This document shows positions 49,292-61,297 of a stretch of 64,000 bases of DNA, in pieces; positions within the stretch are counted from its first letter, which is position 1, and every line of letters begins with the position of its first letter. This stretch comes from Tamarix chinensis. Its lineage: Eukaryota > Streptophyta > Magnoliopsida > Caryophyllales > Tamaricaceae. The notes under the pieces were generated by a model, which did not search any database, was not told where the DNA came from, and saw only the letters and a list, made by a program, of their open reading frames with translations. The stretch spans positions 8,925,289 to 8,989,288 of the forward strand of contig CM060171.1 of assembly GCA_030549775.1 (NCBI GenBank), written 5' to 3'. A program made the position numbers and the translations under genes.

Positions 49292-50291
49292 AGCATTTGA
49301 TGTTTCGTGAATGTCCAATGCTAGAATTACCACTTGTATGTCCCTTACCCTTTTCCTTAAGAGGGTTTACTTTATTGTTGAATTGAACTCTTGGTCTTTC
49401 TTCATTTCTAGGAGGCTGTTTCCAGGTATGATTCTTTGAAAAGTCGGGTTGGAAGTTAGATTGGGGCTTAAAAGTTCTAACCTTTTTTATTTGTTTTTCA
49501 ATTTTGATGGCTAAGTTAACCATTTCTTCGATATCCACATAGTGCTGGAGTTCAAGTTTATCAGCTATTTCTTTGTTAAGCCCACTAAGGAACCTAGCCA
49601 TGGTCGCCTCCCTATCTTCTATTATCTTGGCCCGAATCATTGCGATTTCCATTTCTTTATAATATTCGTCAACACTTTTAGAGCCCTGGATGAGATTTTG
49701 TAGTTTCTGGTAGAGTTCTCAATAGTAATAGCTAGGTACAAACCTACGTCGTAATAGCCCTTTGAACTCGTTACAATCCCTTACTAGCCTTTCGTGATTT
49801 CGGCGCCTATTAGTAACTAGTTGATCCCACCAATTGATGGCATAATCGGTAAATTCAATAATGGCTAGTTTAATCTTCTTTTCATCTGAGTAATTGTAGC
49901 AGTCAAAAACCAATTCTATTTTCCTTTCCCAGTCCAAGTATGCATCAGGATTGTTTTTTCCACTAAATGCTAGGATTGTTAATTTGATATTATTTAAGTT
50001 CCGGTCCTCCCGATCGTACCACCTTGGATTTCAGCGAGGTCGATGTCCCATCCTAGCATGTTCTTGGACTGATGAGCCATCAGACGAGAAAATATCAGGT
50101 TCGGGGTGGAAGTTCCTTAGATGTCTGTTTGGTTGGGGGGTCTGGATGGGTTCAACTGTATTGTTAATTGTTTGTTCGATCCGATCCAGTCTTTCTATCA
50201 GGATACGTAGTTGTGCGGAAATAGGGTTTGAATTACTATCGGACCCTTCCGACACATGTCCTGATAATGCATGTCTGGTTCGTGAATTCAT
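49292..50291 (-). pseudogene. Ty3-type gag remnant
   Basis: The frame begins with ATG at 50291 (MNSRTRHALSGHV). It continues through a Pro/Gln-rich head and, after short interruptions, gives the retrotransposon gag domain: AYLDWERKIELVFDCYNYSD, EFTDYAINWWDQLVTNRRRN, RRRFVPSYYY, then EMEIAMIRAKIIEDREATMA and FLSGLNKEIADKLELQHYVD. After KPQSNFQPDF it becomes Lys/Gly-rich and breaks off near GHSRNIKCF before any zinc knuckle. It is about 330 codons with stops near 49718 and 50030. The sequence is of the kind found with initiator-Met-primed Ty3 elements. Confidence 0.88.
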
Positions 50292-50476
50292 TTCAATCTG
50301 CTTATATTAGGTTAAATAATCACACGAACGATTGGCATCAATTTAAGCAGTGAGTGATTAGAATGTTGGGCTTTTAGCCCGCAACTTTTCGATAGGACGG
50401 GATTTTCGAGCTGGTGGCTTAGATGAAATAGAATTTCGAATCGCCACCTAATACCCGATAGCCTACCCCAATTCTG

Positions 50477-50499
50477 GATACCAAATTAATTTTGGTATC
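50477..50499. repeat. Perfect inverted repeat (9-bp arms) in the retrotransposon leader
   Basis: GATACCAAA and TTTGGTATC flank a five-base TTAAT loop. It lies between the primer binding site and gag. Both arms resemble the TGGTATC core of the primer binding site. Confidence 0.9.
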
Positions 50500-50795
50500 A
50501 ACTTCGGATCACTAGGGGAAAGGGTACTTGATGAACTCAGGAAGAAAAAAATAGATTTTTTTAATTAAAAAAAGGAAAAGAAAAAAATTTATATTAAACA
50601 AAATTAGCAAAGGTCAACACCCAGACGAGCCAAACAGGGTACTATCGAATTCAAGCGAATGAAGGCTTTGTTTGGAAAGAAAAGAAACACCAAACTTTCA
50701 AAACTATGAACTCAACACGGCAGGACAAATGCAGATTCACAATCGACTCAAATAGGAATACTAGAAATCAAAGATAACAAATTAAAAAGGCAAAA

Positions 50796-50869
50796 TTGAT
50801 ACTGGAAAACAAAGACAGAATATTAAAGACACGAACTTGATACTGGAAAACAACGACAGAAAATTAAAC
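50796..50869. repeat. 41-bp tandem duplication in the leader
   Basis: 'ttgatactggaaaacaa' followed by 'gacagaa-attaaa' occurs at 50796 and again at 50837 with few changes. Confidence 0.85.
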
Positions 50870-50955
50870 GAAAAATCGACGCTAAACACACCCCAGATCC
50901 GAACGGGTTTTGACTAATAGAAGCATGAATCCAGAGATGAGCGAAGCAGATCGAC

Positions 50956-50967
50956 GCTCCGATACCA
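50956..50967 (-). promoter_or_regulatory. Primer binding site, initiator tRNA-Met type
   Basis: On the minus strand TGGTATCGGAGC differs by one base from the TGGTATCAGAGC complement of initiator tRNA-Met. It is preceded, two bases away, by an LTR-like end ...GTCTCA. It lies about 665 bases before the gag start, a normal leader length. Confidence 0.75.
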
Positions 50968-50969
50968 GC

Positions 50970-51660
50970 TGAGACGAACCCCGAATGGGGTTTGATAAAA
51001 AGGAAACAATAATCGCAAAAACAACCGAACAAGGATAGGGTTAGGGTGATCAGGACTGCCTGATCTAAATCCTCCAAACAGAGAATAATAGGGTCGCCGG
51101 AATCTCGACAATAAACGATACAAAATAGTAAGAATTAAGCAGAGAGCTTTATTTCATAAACTGAAATTTAGTCGAGCAAGTTTTCCTCCTTTACATCAAG
51201 ATGGAAGCTTTATATAGGGCAGAAACTAGCCAAGAATTAATGGGAGTCAAACGTTGGGCAACGGTCGAGAAGGAGGAGCGGTAGAGTGGATTAATGGGGT
51301 CATTCACCATTGAGGGTGAGCGACGAAGAAGGCGGTATCCTGGGTCATACTAAATGGTGGAGGGGACAATCGAAGGTAGGAGAAGACTCGGTCGAGCTGA
51401 AGGAGCTGCCTTGAGGCCGCGTTTGACCTGATGGGATCAAATATGAGGGAGCGGCTTTAAGGCCACGTTTGGCCGGATGAGTACGTGTGAGGTTTGGACT
51501 TGGGCTCTTAATTTCATCCACTCCCTTTTGGGCTTTAAGCTTGCGAATGGTGGGGCTTGGGTTGTGGTAAGATTAAAGGTTGATTTGGGGAATTGAAGGT
51601 GGTTTAATGATGGGTTAGGCAAGTCCCAACTTGACTAGCTGCTTAATACCCCTTTTACAA
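50970..51660 (-). mobile_element. 5' LTR of the gag-bearing Ty3 element (outer end approximate)
   Basis: Immediately beyond the primer site, the minus strand ends ...GTTCGTCTCA. A TATA box (TATATAAA, complement of 51209-51216) lies about 240 bases upstream of that end. One possible start is TGTAAAAGGGGTATTAAGC at 51659, giving about 690 bases; a start near 51860 is also possible. Its sequence does not resemble the LTR at 44261-45690. Confidence 0.6.
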
Positions 51661-51899
51661 GATAATAAAATAAATAAACAAAACAAAAATAATAATGATA
51701 GAATTTTTCTAATTAGGCAATAATGCCATTATTTTTGCTAATAATCTTAAAACTCGAATATATATTCTCAGCAACAGAATCTCGTTTCTTGATAGCACAG
51801 TCTTGAATCCTTTTCCCCGATTTCTTGGTTAATTTGTCAATTTACTTGATTATCCTGCAAAATAAAAATACAAAGATAATTAATTATTTTTAAAGGATT

Positions 51900-52883
51900 A
51901 TTGGCGCTTTTCTTAGTAAGGGTGCTAAGAGTATTTGGGGTTTCCTCACTACCTCTCTTCTCTTCTTTCTTTTTTTCTCCTCGCACGGACTGATTAGCTT
52001 ACCCATCTCCATTCTTTTCCCCACAAGACCTAATTTCCCTTTCCTTTCTTCCTCATCTACCTCCTCCCCTGCCAAACAGGCCCTCCTCACACGTCTTCTT
52101 CCTCCTGCACCTCTACCCAACCGACAAGCCTACACCACCCTCCCCTTTTCAAGCCAGATCACCTAAATCACCGCCCCTCTCTGCCTGTCCCTTTCTTTTC
52201 CATTTTTGGCCCTACAGCATCTGGTTCCCTTTCCTCGCATGCCTTCCCTAACATTTCACCTTACCTCGCTGCGCTTTCATGCCTGCAACGTCTCCCTACA
52301 CCCACCTAACCTTGCATGTTAAGCACCTTCTCTCCCTCTCTTCCTTTTTTTTCTTCTTCTTCTTCTTCTCTTCTTCCCTGCCTCACTTTTTCCCCGTACT
52401 CAGCTCTTCTCCCCGACGCTCTCTTCTCTTTTTATTCCTTCTTCTCCTATCCCTATTTTCTCCTACAACACTCCCAGCAGCCACCTCTGTCGTCTCCACC
52501 ACTAACCTAGCCTCCACGCCACCATTTGCCCCCTACTTCTTCCCTACACCACCTCAAGCAACCACCGCGCACCACCTACAACCAATTCCCCCTCCCTTTT
52601 TCTCTTCTTCTCTTCTTAACCACCTTCCTGCACCACCACCCTACGCTACTTGTCTCTCCTCTTCCACCGCCGCCAAAACCTCCCCTCGGCCACCTAACAC
52701 CACTCCCAACACCTCCCTGCCTCACCTTGCCTAAACTACCCCTGTAACCTCCTTTCCTCTTCTCTTTCTTTTCCTTTCTTCCTCTTCTCACCTCTTCTCT
52801 TTAGCCACCGCCGTCGTCTCTGCCAACCCTGAGCCACCACACTTCAACCCCCAGCCACCACCTACACCATGCCTCACTCCTGT
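51900..52883. other. Pyrimidine-rich low-complexity DNA
   Basis: The + strand is strongly C/T-rich, with CTT runs and CCACC words. The open frames in it are proline/serine-rich artefacts of composition. The same texture resumes at about 57972-58085, beyond LTR-like unit A. Unit A may therefore have inserted into this block. Confidence 0.5.
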
Positions 52884-53589
52884 TGTAATACCCCCAAAAT
52901 TTACTATTGAAAATTTTCATTTGATGAAAACGTTTAACAAAAGTGAAATAACAAAACTATAAATAATAGGGATATTACCTCCACACTTAGTACCAGACCG
53001 GTTCACTCCTACCGTTCCAGTACCAAGTGCTAAGGCTGAATAGGATCAACACCAAACATGAGTCATTAATTAAAAATGAGAATTCATGAAAGAACTCAAT
53101 TGTCACCATACAAAAATCACAGTGCAGTTAAAAGAGTTACAACCCAATGAGTAAGTAACTAAAGTTTTCCAAAGACATAAAATACCGTACTACAGAACAT
53201 AACTAAAATAAAAATAATACAGGGTAAAATAAAAGGAAAGATAGAGTGCGGCTAGGTCACTCTTGATCCCTAGGCCAAGTTTAGGCTCAACTCTCGGCCC
53301 CGCACGAGGCCTCGTAAGTGTCATGGGTATTAGAGATACCATCTCCTACCTGCATAAACTCAAGCGGGTCCTCTGCTCATGGGAATGAGTAGCACCCATG
53401 AAATGGGTGGTCAGTATGCTACATACGGAATAAGGTAACCATATGGGCAAAACCAACAAGAAGCATGCAAGTAAGGCCATGCAAGAGAATAAACACATGA
53501 AGCGTACAAGATAATAATCCAGATTTATAAGATTAGGCCGAACTTTTATTAATTATTTATCTTATATCTCTTTTATGTTAATTCCATGA

Positions 53590-53680
53590 GAGTGCAGGAA
53601 CCCCACTATTATAGCCGGTGGACCAGAAACACTCCATAGGGCAGAGCGCACCTGCCTACTATTATAGCCGGTGGACCGAA

Positions 53681-53727
<47 letters not shown>

Positions 53728-54130
53728 ACCTCACTGGCCCCGATTCACATGGTGTTCCACTGTAATTAATTAGTATCTTCTCATGTCTTATATTTTTGGT
53801 TCACACATTTCTCATATTAATTCCACGTGAGTACGGGAACCCCACTATTATAGCCTGTGAACCAGAAACACGCTATAGGGTAGAACGCACCTAACCACTA
53901 TTATTGTTGGTAACTGAAAAATATATATCCTCATTGGCCCTGACTCACGAGGTGTTCCACTGTAAGTAAGTAGTATCTTCCCATGACTTATTACCATACA
54001 ATATTTGGTTTATTGAGCCCGAAATCCCCCACTATTATAACCAGTGGACCAAAATATCACTCAGCATGGCAAAACGTACCTGACCACTATTATAGCCAAT
54101 GGACTGGAAAATATATATAACCTCACCGGG
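53590..54130. repeat. Three ~190-240 bp tandem modules inside unit A
   Basis: Modules start near 53599, 53837 and 54026. Each carries 'accccactattatagcc', 'ggaccagaaacac', 'agggcagagcgcacct', a second 'actattatagcc' and 'cctcactggcccc'. Two of them then have 'ggtgttccactgtaa'. Copies differ by substitutions and by an AT microsatellite (53690-53725) in the first. Confidence 0.85.
53690..53725. repeat. (AT)n microsatellite
   Basis: AT run following an A10 tract within the first tandem module of unit A. Confidence 0.95.
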
Positions 54131-55639
54131 CCCTAGCTCGATAATATTTCACTTTAAGTGCTTAGTGTTTTATTGTATCTTATTCCGCGCACAAACCCGA
54201 ATAGACATGCACGACACACTCGACTTCCCGACAGTCCTAACCCATATCTTAGAGCTTTTACTTCTTCTAGTACATCCAAATATCCTTTATCGCTCTTTCC
54301 TTATTACCACGAATACTCAACACCGAGGCCCACTTCCCATATTTTTGAATCAATTTAATATAACTCTTTAGGGTTTTCTTTCGGGAAAACCCTAATTTGG
54401 ACTATATGGCCCAACCTGCCTCTATTCTATATAACTCATACTCCTCCAATTTATCACCTCGCTCGGTTCATCCCCAAGCACCACATTTTACTACCTATAT
54501 AATACATGTGGCCATAAAACCCTAGTTGGCCATGCCAAAACTCTAGCACCCTCTTTCCCATGTTATTCATTCATCACTCTTACTTATCATCACCTCTTTC
54601 ACATGACACATACCCAATACAACCCATGATCCTGAGACTTCCTTCCATCTTTTCCCACTCACCATGAACCTAAAACTCTTATTTATTACCAACCCATCAC
54701 TTCTCTCATCCCAAACTTGACATTACATACTCACTATCCAACTCCCATACATGATCACCAAAGCCCTAGTTAGTTCCCCGAAAACCCTAGTACTTCTCCT
54801 TTCCTTTATGCCACTCACTCAACACCCAAATACATTCTTCTCACTTGACTCACTTTTCCTCCATATGACACTCCTTCCATCTTTTATCTTCATTCTAACC
54901 ATTTCCCTTAATTTTTCCTCCCTTTCACATTTCTCTCACTTAGGGTTTCCTCCCAAAACCCTAGTCAAACCCCCATGCATCCTTACATCAACCTGACCAC
55001 TATTTTTTCAGATATGGACTCCAATCACCCTAATAATTCCTCCCTTACCTTACCCGATCCTCAAATCAACTTTTCCCACGTAAAAGTCATCCCCGTGCAA
55101 AGGCTAACCATCTCATGCAAACCCTAGACTTCCTATGCATGTTTGATCCATTCCCTTAATTTCATTCCTATTATTCCTCTTTTTATCCACATATAGGTCA
55201 TAAGACAATTAGGCAATCACTAACATTTTCTAATCAACTCACTTTCCTCATTCTTTTCCATTTCTCTCACAACTACATCATACTACTAAGGACCTCTTAT
55301 CATGCATGTCATAAAGGGCAGTATTACATAAGCATAATTCAAGTACAAGTAATAACATCACATTACACATAACATAAACACATACAACTTACCTTAGCTC
55401 CATGCTTAGCAAGTTGTGCCAAAAGAACATGATAATATAAAATATAAAGCACACCCATTAAACCAACACACATAGCACATTCTTACACATAAAAATCCTT
55501 AACCATATCCTTACCTAATACGACACCGGGCTTGGAGCACGGTCCTACGCCTCCTTAGGGTTTTGACTTGATTCACCTATAAGAGGGAAATACTATGGGT
55601 TAATCTCCCTCTTAACAAAATTACCATTATTCCTACCTT

Positions 55640-56248
55640 ACCCTTATCATAACCTACTATTAGGGCTAATAATACTAATAGTTGTTTTATAAATAAAAGT
55701 AGGGTTACTATTCTCTAGAGTAGCTAATCATGCTACTATTAATCAAAATAGGCCTTAGTAGCTACAATAGTTTATTTTAAAGTAATTATAGTGATATTCA
55801 TATAATTAAAATGAATAGCTTCAATATTACTAATGATAATAATAGTAGTAGTTGTAGTGATAATACTAGTATCAATCCAAACCCTAGTAGTAATAATAAT
55901 GATGATATTAGTAACATAAAAGTAGTGACCATAATGCACTAATAATAATAATGTTAGTAGTGATAGTAAGGTTGGTGATATATGAAATGTTAGCAAAAAT
56001 GACAAGGAAATAATAATAATAGTAATAATAGTAATAGTAATAATTTTAATAATAGTTCCAATCTTAAGAATAATGCTAATAAAGGTCTTAATAATCATAA
56101 TGGTAGTAACCTTACTGATAATATGGTCAAGTATGGTAATTATAATAATAATAACCAAAATGTAATAGTAATATAAGGGTTCAAATATTTATACTAATAA
56201 TAAAAGTGATAATGGCCAAAGTTAGCATTAATAGTATTAGCAAGAAAA

Positions 56249-56328
<80 letters not shown>

Positions 56329-56460
56329 GTTGTAGACCTTTAGTAATAATAACATTAGTTAGAAATATTTCTAAAGTTAGGTCAAATAATAATAATGATA
56401 ACATAATAGTAATATTAATATTAATATTAATATTAAGGAAGGTACCATTAATACTATTAA
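55640..56460. repeat. Degenerate AAT/ATT trinucleotide field of unit A
   Basis: About 800 bases are dominated by variants of AAT, ending in a pure (AAT)n run at about 56259-56328. Isoleucine-rich frames here (for example 55772-56158) are compositional artefacts. Unit B has the equivalent field at 61560-61800. Confidence 0.85.
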
Positions 56461-57114
56461 AAATAGCTAATTCTTGTATAAAATGGGTTTAGGGGTTGGG
56501 AAGGTTAGAGTACCACATAAGGATGGTGGTGTTACCAGTGGCGGTGCACAACGGCAACGGTGGAGGAAGAAGAGAGGTGGAGAGATGGTGGTATAGGCTA
56601 GAGGAGAGGGAATGAGGGGGTGATTGAGGTGTTGGAGGGTGCCTCAGGTGGAGAGGGATGGAATGAAGGTGGAGGTGCAGCCAAAGGTGGTGGTGCACGG
56701 TAGCAGGTGTGGTGGTTGAAGGTGGTGGAGGGAGGAGAAGGGAGAAGGAGAGGGAGGCAGGGAGAGAGGGAGGTGTGGGGAGGTAGAGGAAGCTTCCCTA
56801 GTTTTTTTTTTGAGGGTAGAGAGGGTGGTTGTTGTGGTGGAATCAACGTCAAGCAATGGTGCGAAGGGCGGCGATGGTCGATGTGGATCTGATCGGGATG
56901 GGGACTTTGCACGGCCGGGGTGGCTCGTACAGGGAAAACTAAGGGAGGAAGGAGGCTTAGTTGGGTAGAGGGTGATGTAGGGAAAACTTATATGGGCGGA
57001 GTGGGCGGCAGAGATGGTTGATAATGGTGGCACAAGCGTTTGATCGGGAGGTGGCACAAAAGGGGAAATTTATGGGCTGTAAAAATAGAACTCAATCAAG
57101 GTTGTCAATGGGGG

Positions 57115-57122
57115 TATTTATA
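57115..57122 (-). promoter_or_regulatory. TATA box of unit A
   Basis: The minus strand reads GGCCTATAAATACCCCC, a strong plant TATA context, about 850 bases from the 5' edge of the unit. Unit B has CCTATAAAACCCCCC at an almost equal offset (about 870). Confidence 0.65.
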
Positions 57123-57685
57123 GGCCAAATTGAGGGGAAAATGATGAAGGAGGAAAAGGATAAGAGGGGGCATGTGAGGCTGGACCACCGGCCGGCGGTG
57201 GCAGGCGGTGCAGTCCCTACCATGGCAGGGTACGTTTGGTTGGGGGAGGAAGAAAAGGAAATGGCAGGCATGCATAAGGAGGGAGGACGGTTTGGTTGGG
57301 TCGAAATTGGAAAGGAAACGACAGGGTAGAGAGGGGAAAGGACGCTGGACGATGTGTGGTGGTGGCAAAAAGGAAGGACAGTGGTGCAACGGAATTACAG
57401 GTCCCAGGGGTTGGGGAAGAAGACAAGCCTAGACCAATGATCTAGGAAGAAAAGAAAGAAGAAAATAAGGTGGATCGGTCGGGCAATGGTCAAAGGAGGA
57501 AAAAAAATGTGCAAGCTTGGACCGCACGGGACGGGGAAGGGAGGAGAAGGAGAAAAGAAATGGAGAAAGGAGGGAAAGAAAGAAAAAGGAAAAAGAAGGA
57601 GAAAAGAAAAAGGAAAGGAAAAATAGGTTGGTTGGGGTTTTTAGGATATTTTGGTATTCTTGGATTATTATTTAAAATAATAATG

Positions 57686-57689
<4 letters not shown>

Positions 57690-57741
<52 letters not shown>
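57690..57741. repeat. (AAT)n microsatellite
   Basis: About seventeen uninterrupted AAT units near the 5' edge of unit A. Confidence 0.95.
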
Positions 57742-57744
<3 letters not shown>

Positions 57745-57971
57745 TTAAATTCCTTTTTACGTTAATTTGAGCTATTTTGAATAAATTTTCGTGAACTTCC
57801 ATTTTAATTAGCAAAATACCCTAATTTTTTTTAATTAAATTCTTTATTATTTTCCTATTGATTTACCTTAATTAATTCCCCTTATTTTAATAATATAATT
57901 TATTTAATTAATTTTCCTAATAAATTATTATTTGTCTATAATTTCTAAAATTAGGGTTTTCGGGTATTTCA

Positions 57972-58338
57972 CCTACACCCTACTGCCAACCCCAACTCCC
58001 CACCATCACTTCCTCAACCCACCTTACCCGAGACCCTTCCCCCCCCCACTTCACACATTTTTCCCTTTATCCCCATCTCGTGCATGCATGCTCACGTCGC
58101 TCATGCAGTGTGAGTCATACTACATAAATCTTGAGGGCTTGTCTAATTTTGAGGTATAATCCAGTTTAGTAATAATATGTATTTAATAAGCATTTTTAAT
58201 AAAAATCATTCTTTTGTTTATATACTAATAATATTGTACTTGTGATATTATTTTTAGGTACAATTTTTACTAATTAAAGCTTAAGCTTTTAAACCGGTAT
58301 ACCAATTAAGTTTGATTTTTAATAAAAAATAAGGCAAT
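57972..58338. other. Spacer between units A and B, no gene seen
   Basis: The first ~115 bases are C-rich and continue the pyrimidine-rich texture seen before unit A. The rest is AT-rich and holds nothing recognisable. Confidence 0.5.
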
Positions 58339-59209
58339 TGTTATACCCCCAATAAAATGTATAGATTAGCTTATGTTTGCACATTAGGTTTTTAGTATGT
58401 GGTTCATGTAAATATGATGTGTTATTATTAGTCTCATAATTTTTATGTTATCTTGTATATGGTGTAATATGTGAAAAAGGATGATTAAGAAAAAGGGGTG
58501 ATATTAGTGATAAGTATTATTTGCATATTCATGCTATGCTAAGTAAATACAGAAATTTATAGTAGAAATAATGCTAATATGAGCCCTAAGGGCATTTTAG
58601 TAGGAATTTTGGTCATTTAGACATATCATGATTTCCAAATTTTATAGTTTTGTTATACAGCAAACCATATACAAAACAAAAGGATGCTACCGCCGTGATC
58701 AATACAAGAATGACACCCGACCAATCTCATACTAACCACAATGTCTCCAACATTTCATAAATAAAATGGAATGCGCAAAATTCAGAGTCAATGTAAAAAT
58801 AGAAAGCGGGCACAATGACAATGTCCCTATGGGGGAAATAAAGTGATAAATAAAACGATAAGAAAGACAAAAATAGGTGAGTTTGGACAACACTCTCTCG
58901 GACCCCATGACAAGTCCAACAAGCCATCACTCAGTCCTGCCCAATGCATCAAAGGTGTCAAAATCATCATATACATCATCTCCTACCTACAAAAACTCAG
59001 GAGGGGTCACTACTCATGGGAATGAGCAACACCCATGAAACGAGTGATCAGTATGCTATATATTGAGTAAGGTAACCATGCGACTAAGACCATAAAACAT
59101 AAACGGCAGATAATGTATGTAGTGAGGTAGTCCGATTAATCATAAGCTTTAGAATTCAGGCCATGAATTCCATTTTTACACAACTCTCAATTTAGATCCA
59201 TATAAGTAT

Positions 59210-59530
59210 GGGAACCCCACTATTATAGCCGGTGGATTGGAAACACCTGGGACAGAATACTCTTGGCCACTATTATTTGTCAGTGGATCGGTCTCCAGGG
59301 CAAAGTACTCCTGACTCTTATGGTGTTCCACTATAAGTAATTAGTATTTTTCCCATGAATTGTTATCATATATGGTTTGATTTACTGAGCTCAGGATTCC
59401 CTACAATTATAGCGGTGGATTGGAAACACCTAGGGCAGTACACAGCTAGCCACTATTATTTGCCAATGGATTAGTGTCCAGGGAACCCTGCACCTAGCCT
59501 TTATTTTTGCCGGTGGATCGGTCTGGGCCC
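59210..59530. repeat. Tandem 'ccactattat' modules inside unit B
   Basis: Two modules begin near 59210 and 59396. Each carries 'actattatagccggtggatt', 'ggaaacacct', 'gggcag', 'gccactattatttg' and 'ccaggg'. They correspond to the three modules of unit A. Confidence 0.8.
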
Positions 59531-60584
59531 GGCTCAATAATCTTTCATTTTAAATTGTTAGTGTCTTATTCATATCATATTCAACAAGTAATTTCTTACT
59601 AGACATGCATGCCCCACTAGACTTCTTATTCGCACCCTTTCACTCCAGCTCCCTTGAATGGCCCTGTCCCATATCTTGGGACCTCTACGCACCTTGGCAA
59701 TCAAAGAATTCTTCCCCGCCTTTACCTTACTTACCATGAAAGACCTAAACTCCCACATACGTGGATCAAGGCTCACCTTCCTATATCTTTGCTTTAACTC
59801 ACTGTTGTTCTCTAGGGTTTCCCTCAGAAACCCTAATCTGGCCTATGTGGCCTAACCTCTCCCTATCATACACGTCCCATGCTCCTTTTGTTTCTAAGCC
59901 CATCACGCCATTCAATCCACACCCAAAATCACAACATTACTTCCCATCCTTCATATGTGATTATGAAAACCCTAGTTGGCCACCCCAAACCTTACTTCTC
60001 CTTTCTTTTATGTCATCCCCCTCATCACACACACTCCACTCTCCTTTCCACTTGACTCATCCCCCCTTCATAAGACACCCTCCCAATCTCCACCCACACT
60101 CCAACCGCTTACCATCAACCCTCCCTTTCACACACTTCCCCCACTTAGGGTTTTTACCACAAACCCTAGTTAATTCCCTCATGCATACTTCTACCAACCC
60201 ACGTACTATTTTTCACCCATGGACTCCAATCACCCAAAATACTCTTCCCTCACCTTGCTTAACCCTTAAATCACCTTTTCCCACGTAAATGTTACCCCCA
60301 TGCAAAGAATAACCATCCTATGCAAGCCTTACACTTCCCATGCAAAATTTACTTCAACCTTTTATTTTATTCCTATTATCCTTTTATTTGGCCACCCATA
60401 AGTCATATGGTACTTACACTTTTCTCACTTTTCTCTAATCACTCCACTTTCTTTATTTCTTTTAGCTCCCCACAACCTCATCATAATACCTAAGGACTCC
60501 TAGTATGCATGTCATAATAGGGCAACAATACATGGGCATATCACAAAATACAAGTCATATCACCCATACTATACATGTCATAAC

Positions 60585-61213
60585 CACGGACGGAGGCAGC
60601 ATGGAGCACATGGGGTCACTTGACCCCATGTGAATTTAATAATTTATATTTTATAATATATATAGATATAAAATTTAATAATTTATGCTTTATAATGTAT
60701 ATAGATATATTATAAATATTTAATTTGGTGTATTTTTTTTGGAATTTTTTTATCCGGCCATTTTAATCCATGTTTGGCTTTTGGCCGTTTAAATTTTTTC
60801 CTTTATCGATCTATATATTTTCAAGCTTATATTCTATTTTCAATTAATTATTATATTATATAATTTATTTTTCTCTTTGTTTTTTATTTAATGTGTTACC
60901 GGATTACTAGTATGTGGCTTTGACGGACATATATTATAAAATTCTCTTTACATTTTGTTAGTATACCATACAAATTTTCATTTCTTTTGTTATTTTACTA
61001 CCAAATATTAAGGGTATGTTGTCCATTTTAATATATATTTTTCTTATAATATATATACGCCATTAATTAGTATAATGAGACCATAATTTAATTTGTCTTC
61101 ATTAATAATGTAATTGTTATTGCTATTTTAAAAATAAATAAATAAATTTTATTGGAGACAGTAGTATATATTATCATTATTTGATATTATTAATTATAAT
61201 TATTTTTTATCCC

Positions 61214-61262
<49 letters not shown>

Positions 61263-61297
61263 GACCCCATTAAATTTTGATCCTGGCTTCGTCCCTG
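60585..61297. mobile_element. Non-autonomous hAT-type element, 713 bp, 8-bp target duplication
   Basis: The left end is CACGGACGGAGGCAGC; the right end, complemented, is CAGGGACGAAGCCAGG. GTCATAAC flanks it perfectly on both sides (60577-60584 and 61298-61305). The corresponding place in unit A lacks the insertion. An 8-bp duplication with CAG-type inverted ends is the hAT signature. The interior is AT-rich with a (TA)n run and has no transposase. Second inner arms share ATGGGGTC. Confidence 0.88.
61217..61259. repeat. (TA)n microsatellite inside the hAT element
   Basis: About twenty TA units near the right end of the 713-bp insertion. Confidence 0.95.

Larger units (their letters stand above)
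52884..57971 (-). mobile_element. LTR-like unit A (~5.1 kb), minus strand
   Basis: The + strand edges are TGTAATACCCCC (52884) and GGGTATTTCA (about 57971), nearly perfect inverted ends with TG/CA borders as in LTRs. Reading the minus strand: an AAT microsatellite, a pyrimidine-rich tract, a TATA box (57115-57122), a second CT-rich tract, a degenerate AAT/ATT field (56460-55640), a stretch rich in 'aaaccctag' words (55150-54370), then three tandem 'ccactattatagccggtgg' modules (54130-53590). The order matches unit B. No gag or pol is inside. It could be a giant solo LTR or a large non-autonomous element. Flanking target duplications are not convincing. Confidence 0.55.

Noticed and set aside
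52279..52734. 151-codon + strand frame, Pro/Ser/Thr-rich
   Set aside because: It lies in C/T-rich low-complexity DNA where several frames stay open at once. There is no domain and no gene context.
53590..54130. Regularly spaced short repeats considered as a CRISPR-like array
   Set aside because: Units are 190-240 bases and diverged, in plant nuclear DNA inside an LTR-like element. They are not CRISPR.
55772..56158. 128-codon minus frame, Ile/Thr-rich
   Set aside because: It is produced by the AAT trinucleotide field, so composition explains it.
56644..57329. Overlapping frames of 100-137 codons on both strands
   Set aside because: Purine/pyrimidine-skewed DNA of unit A; open in several frames with no recognisable protein.
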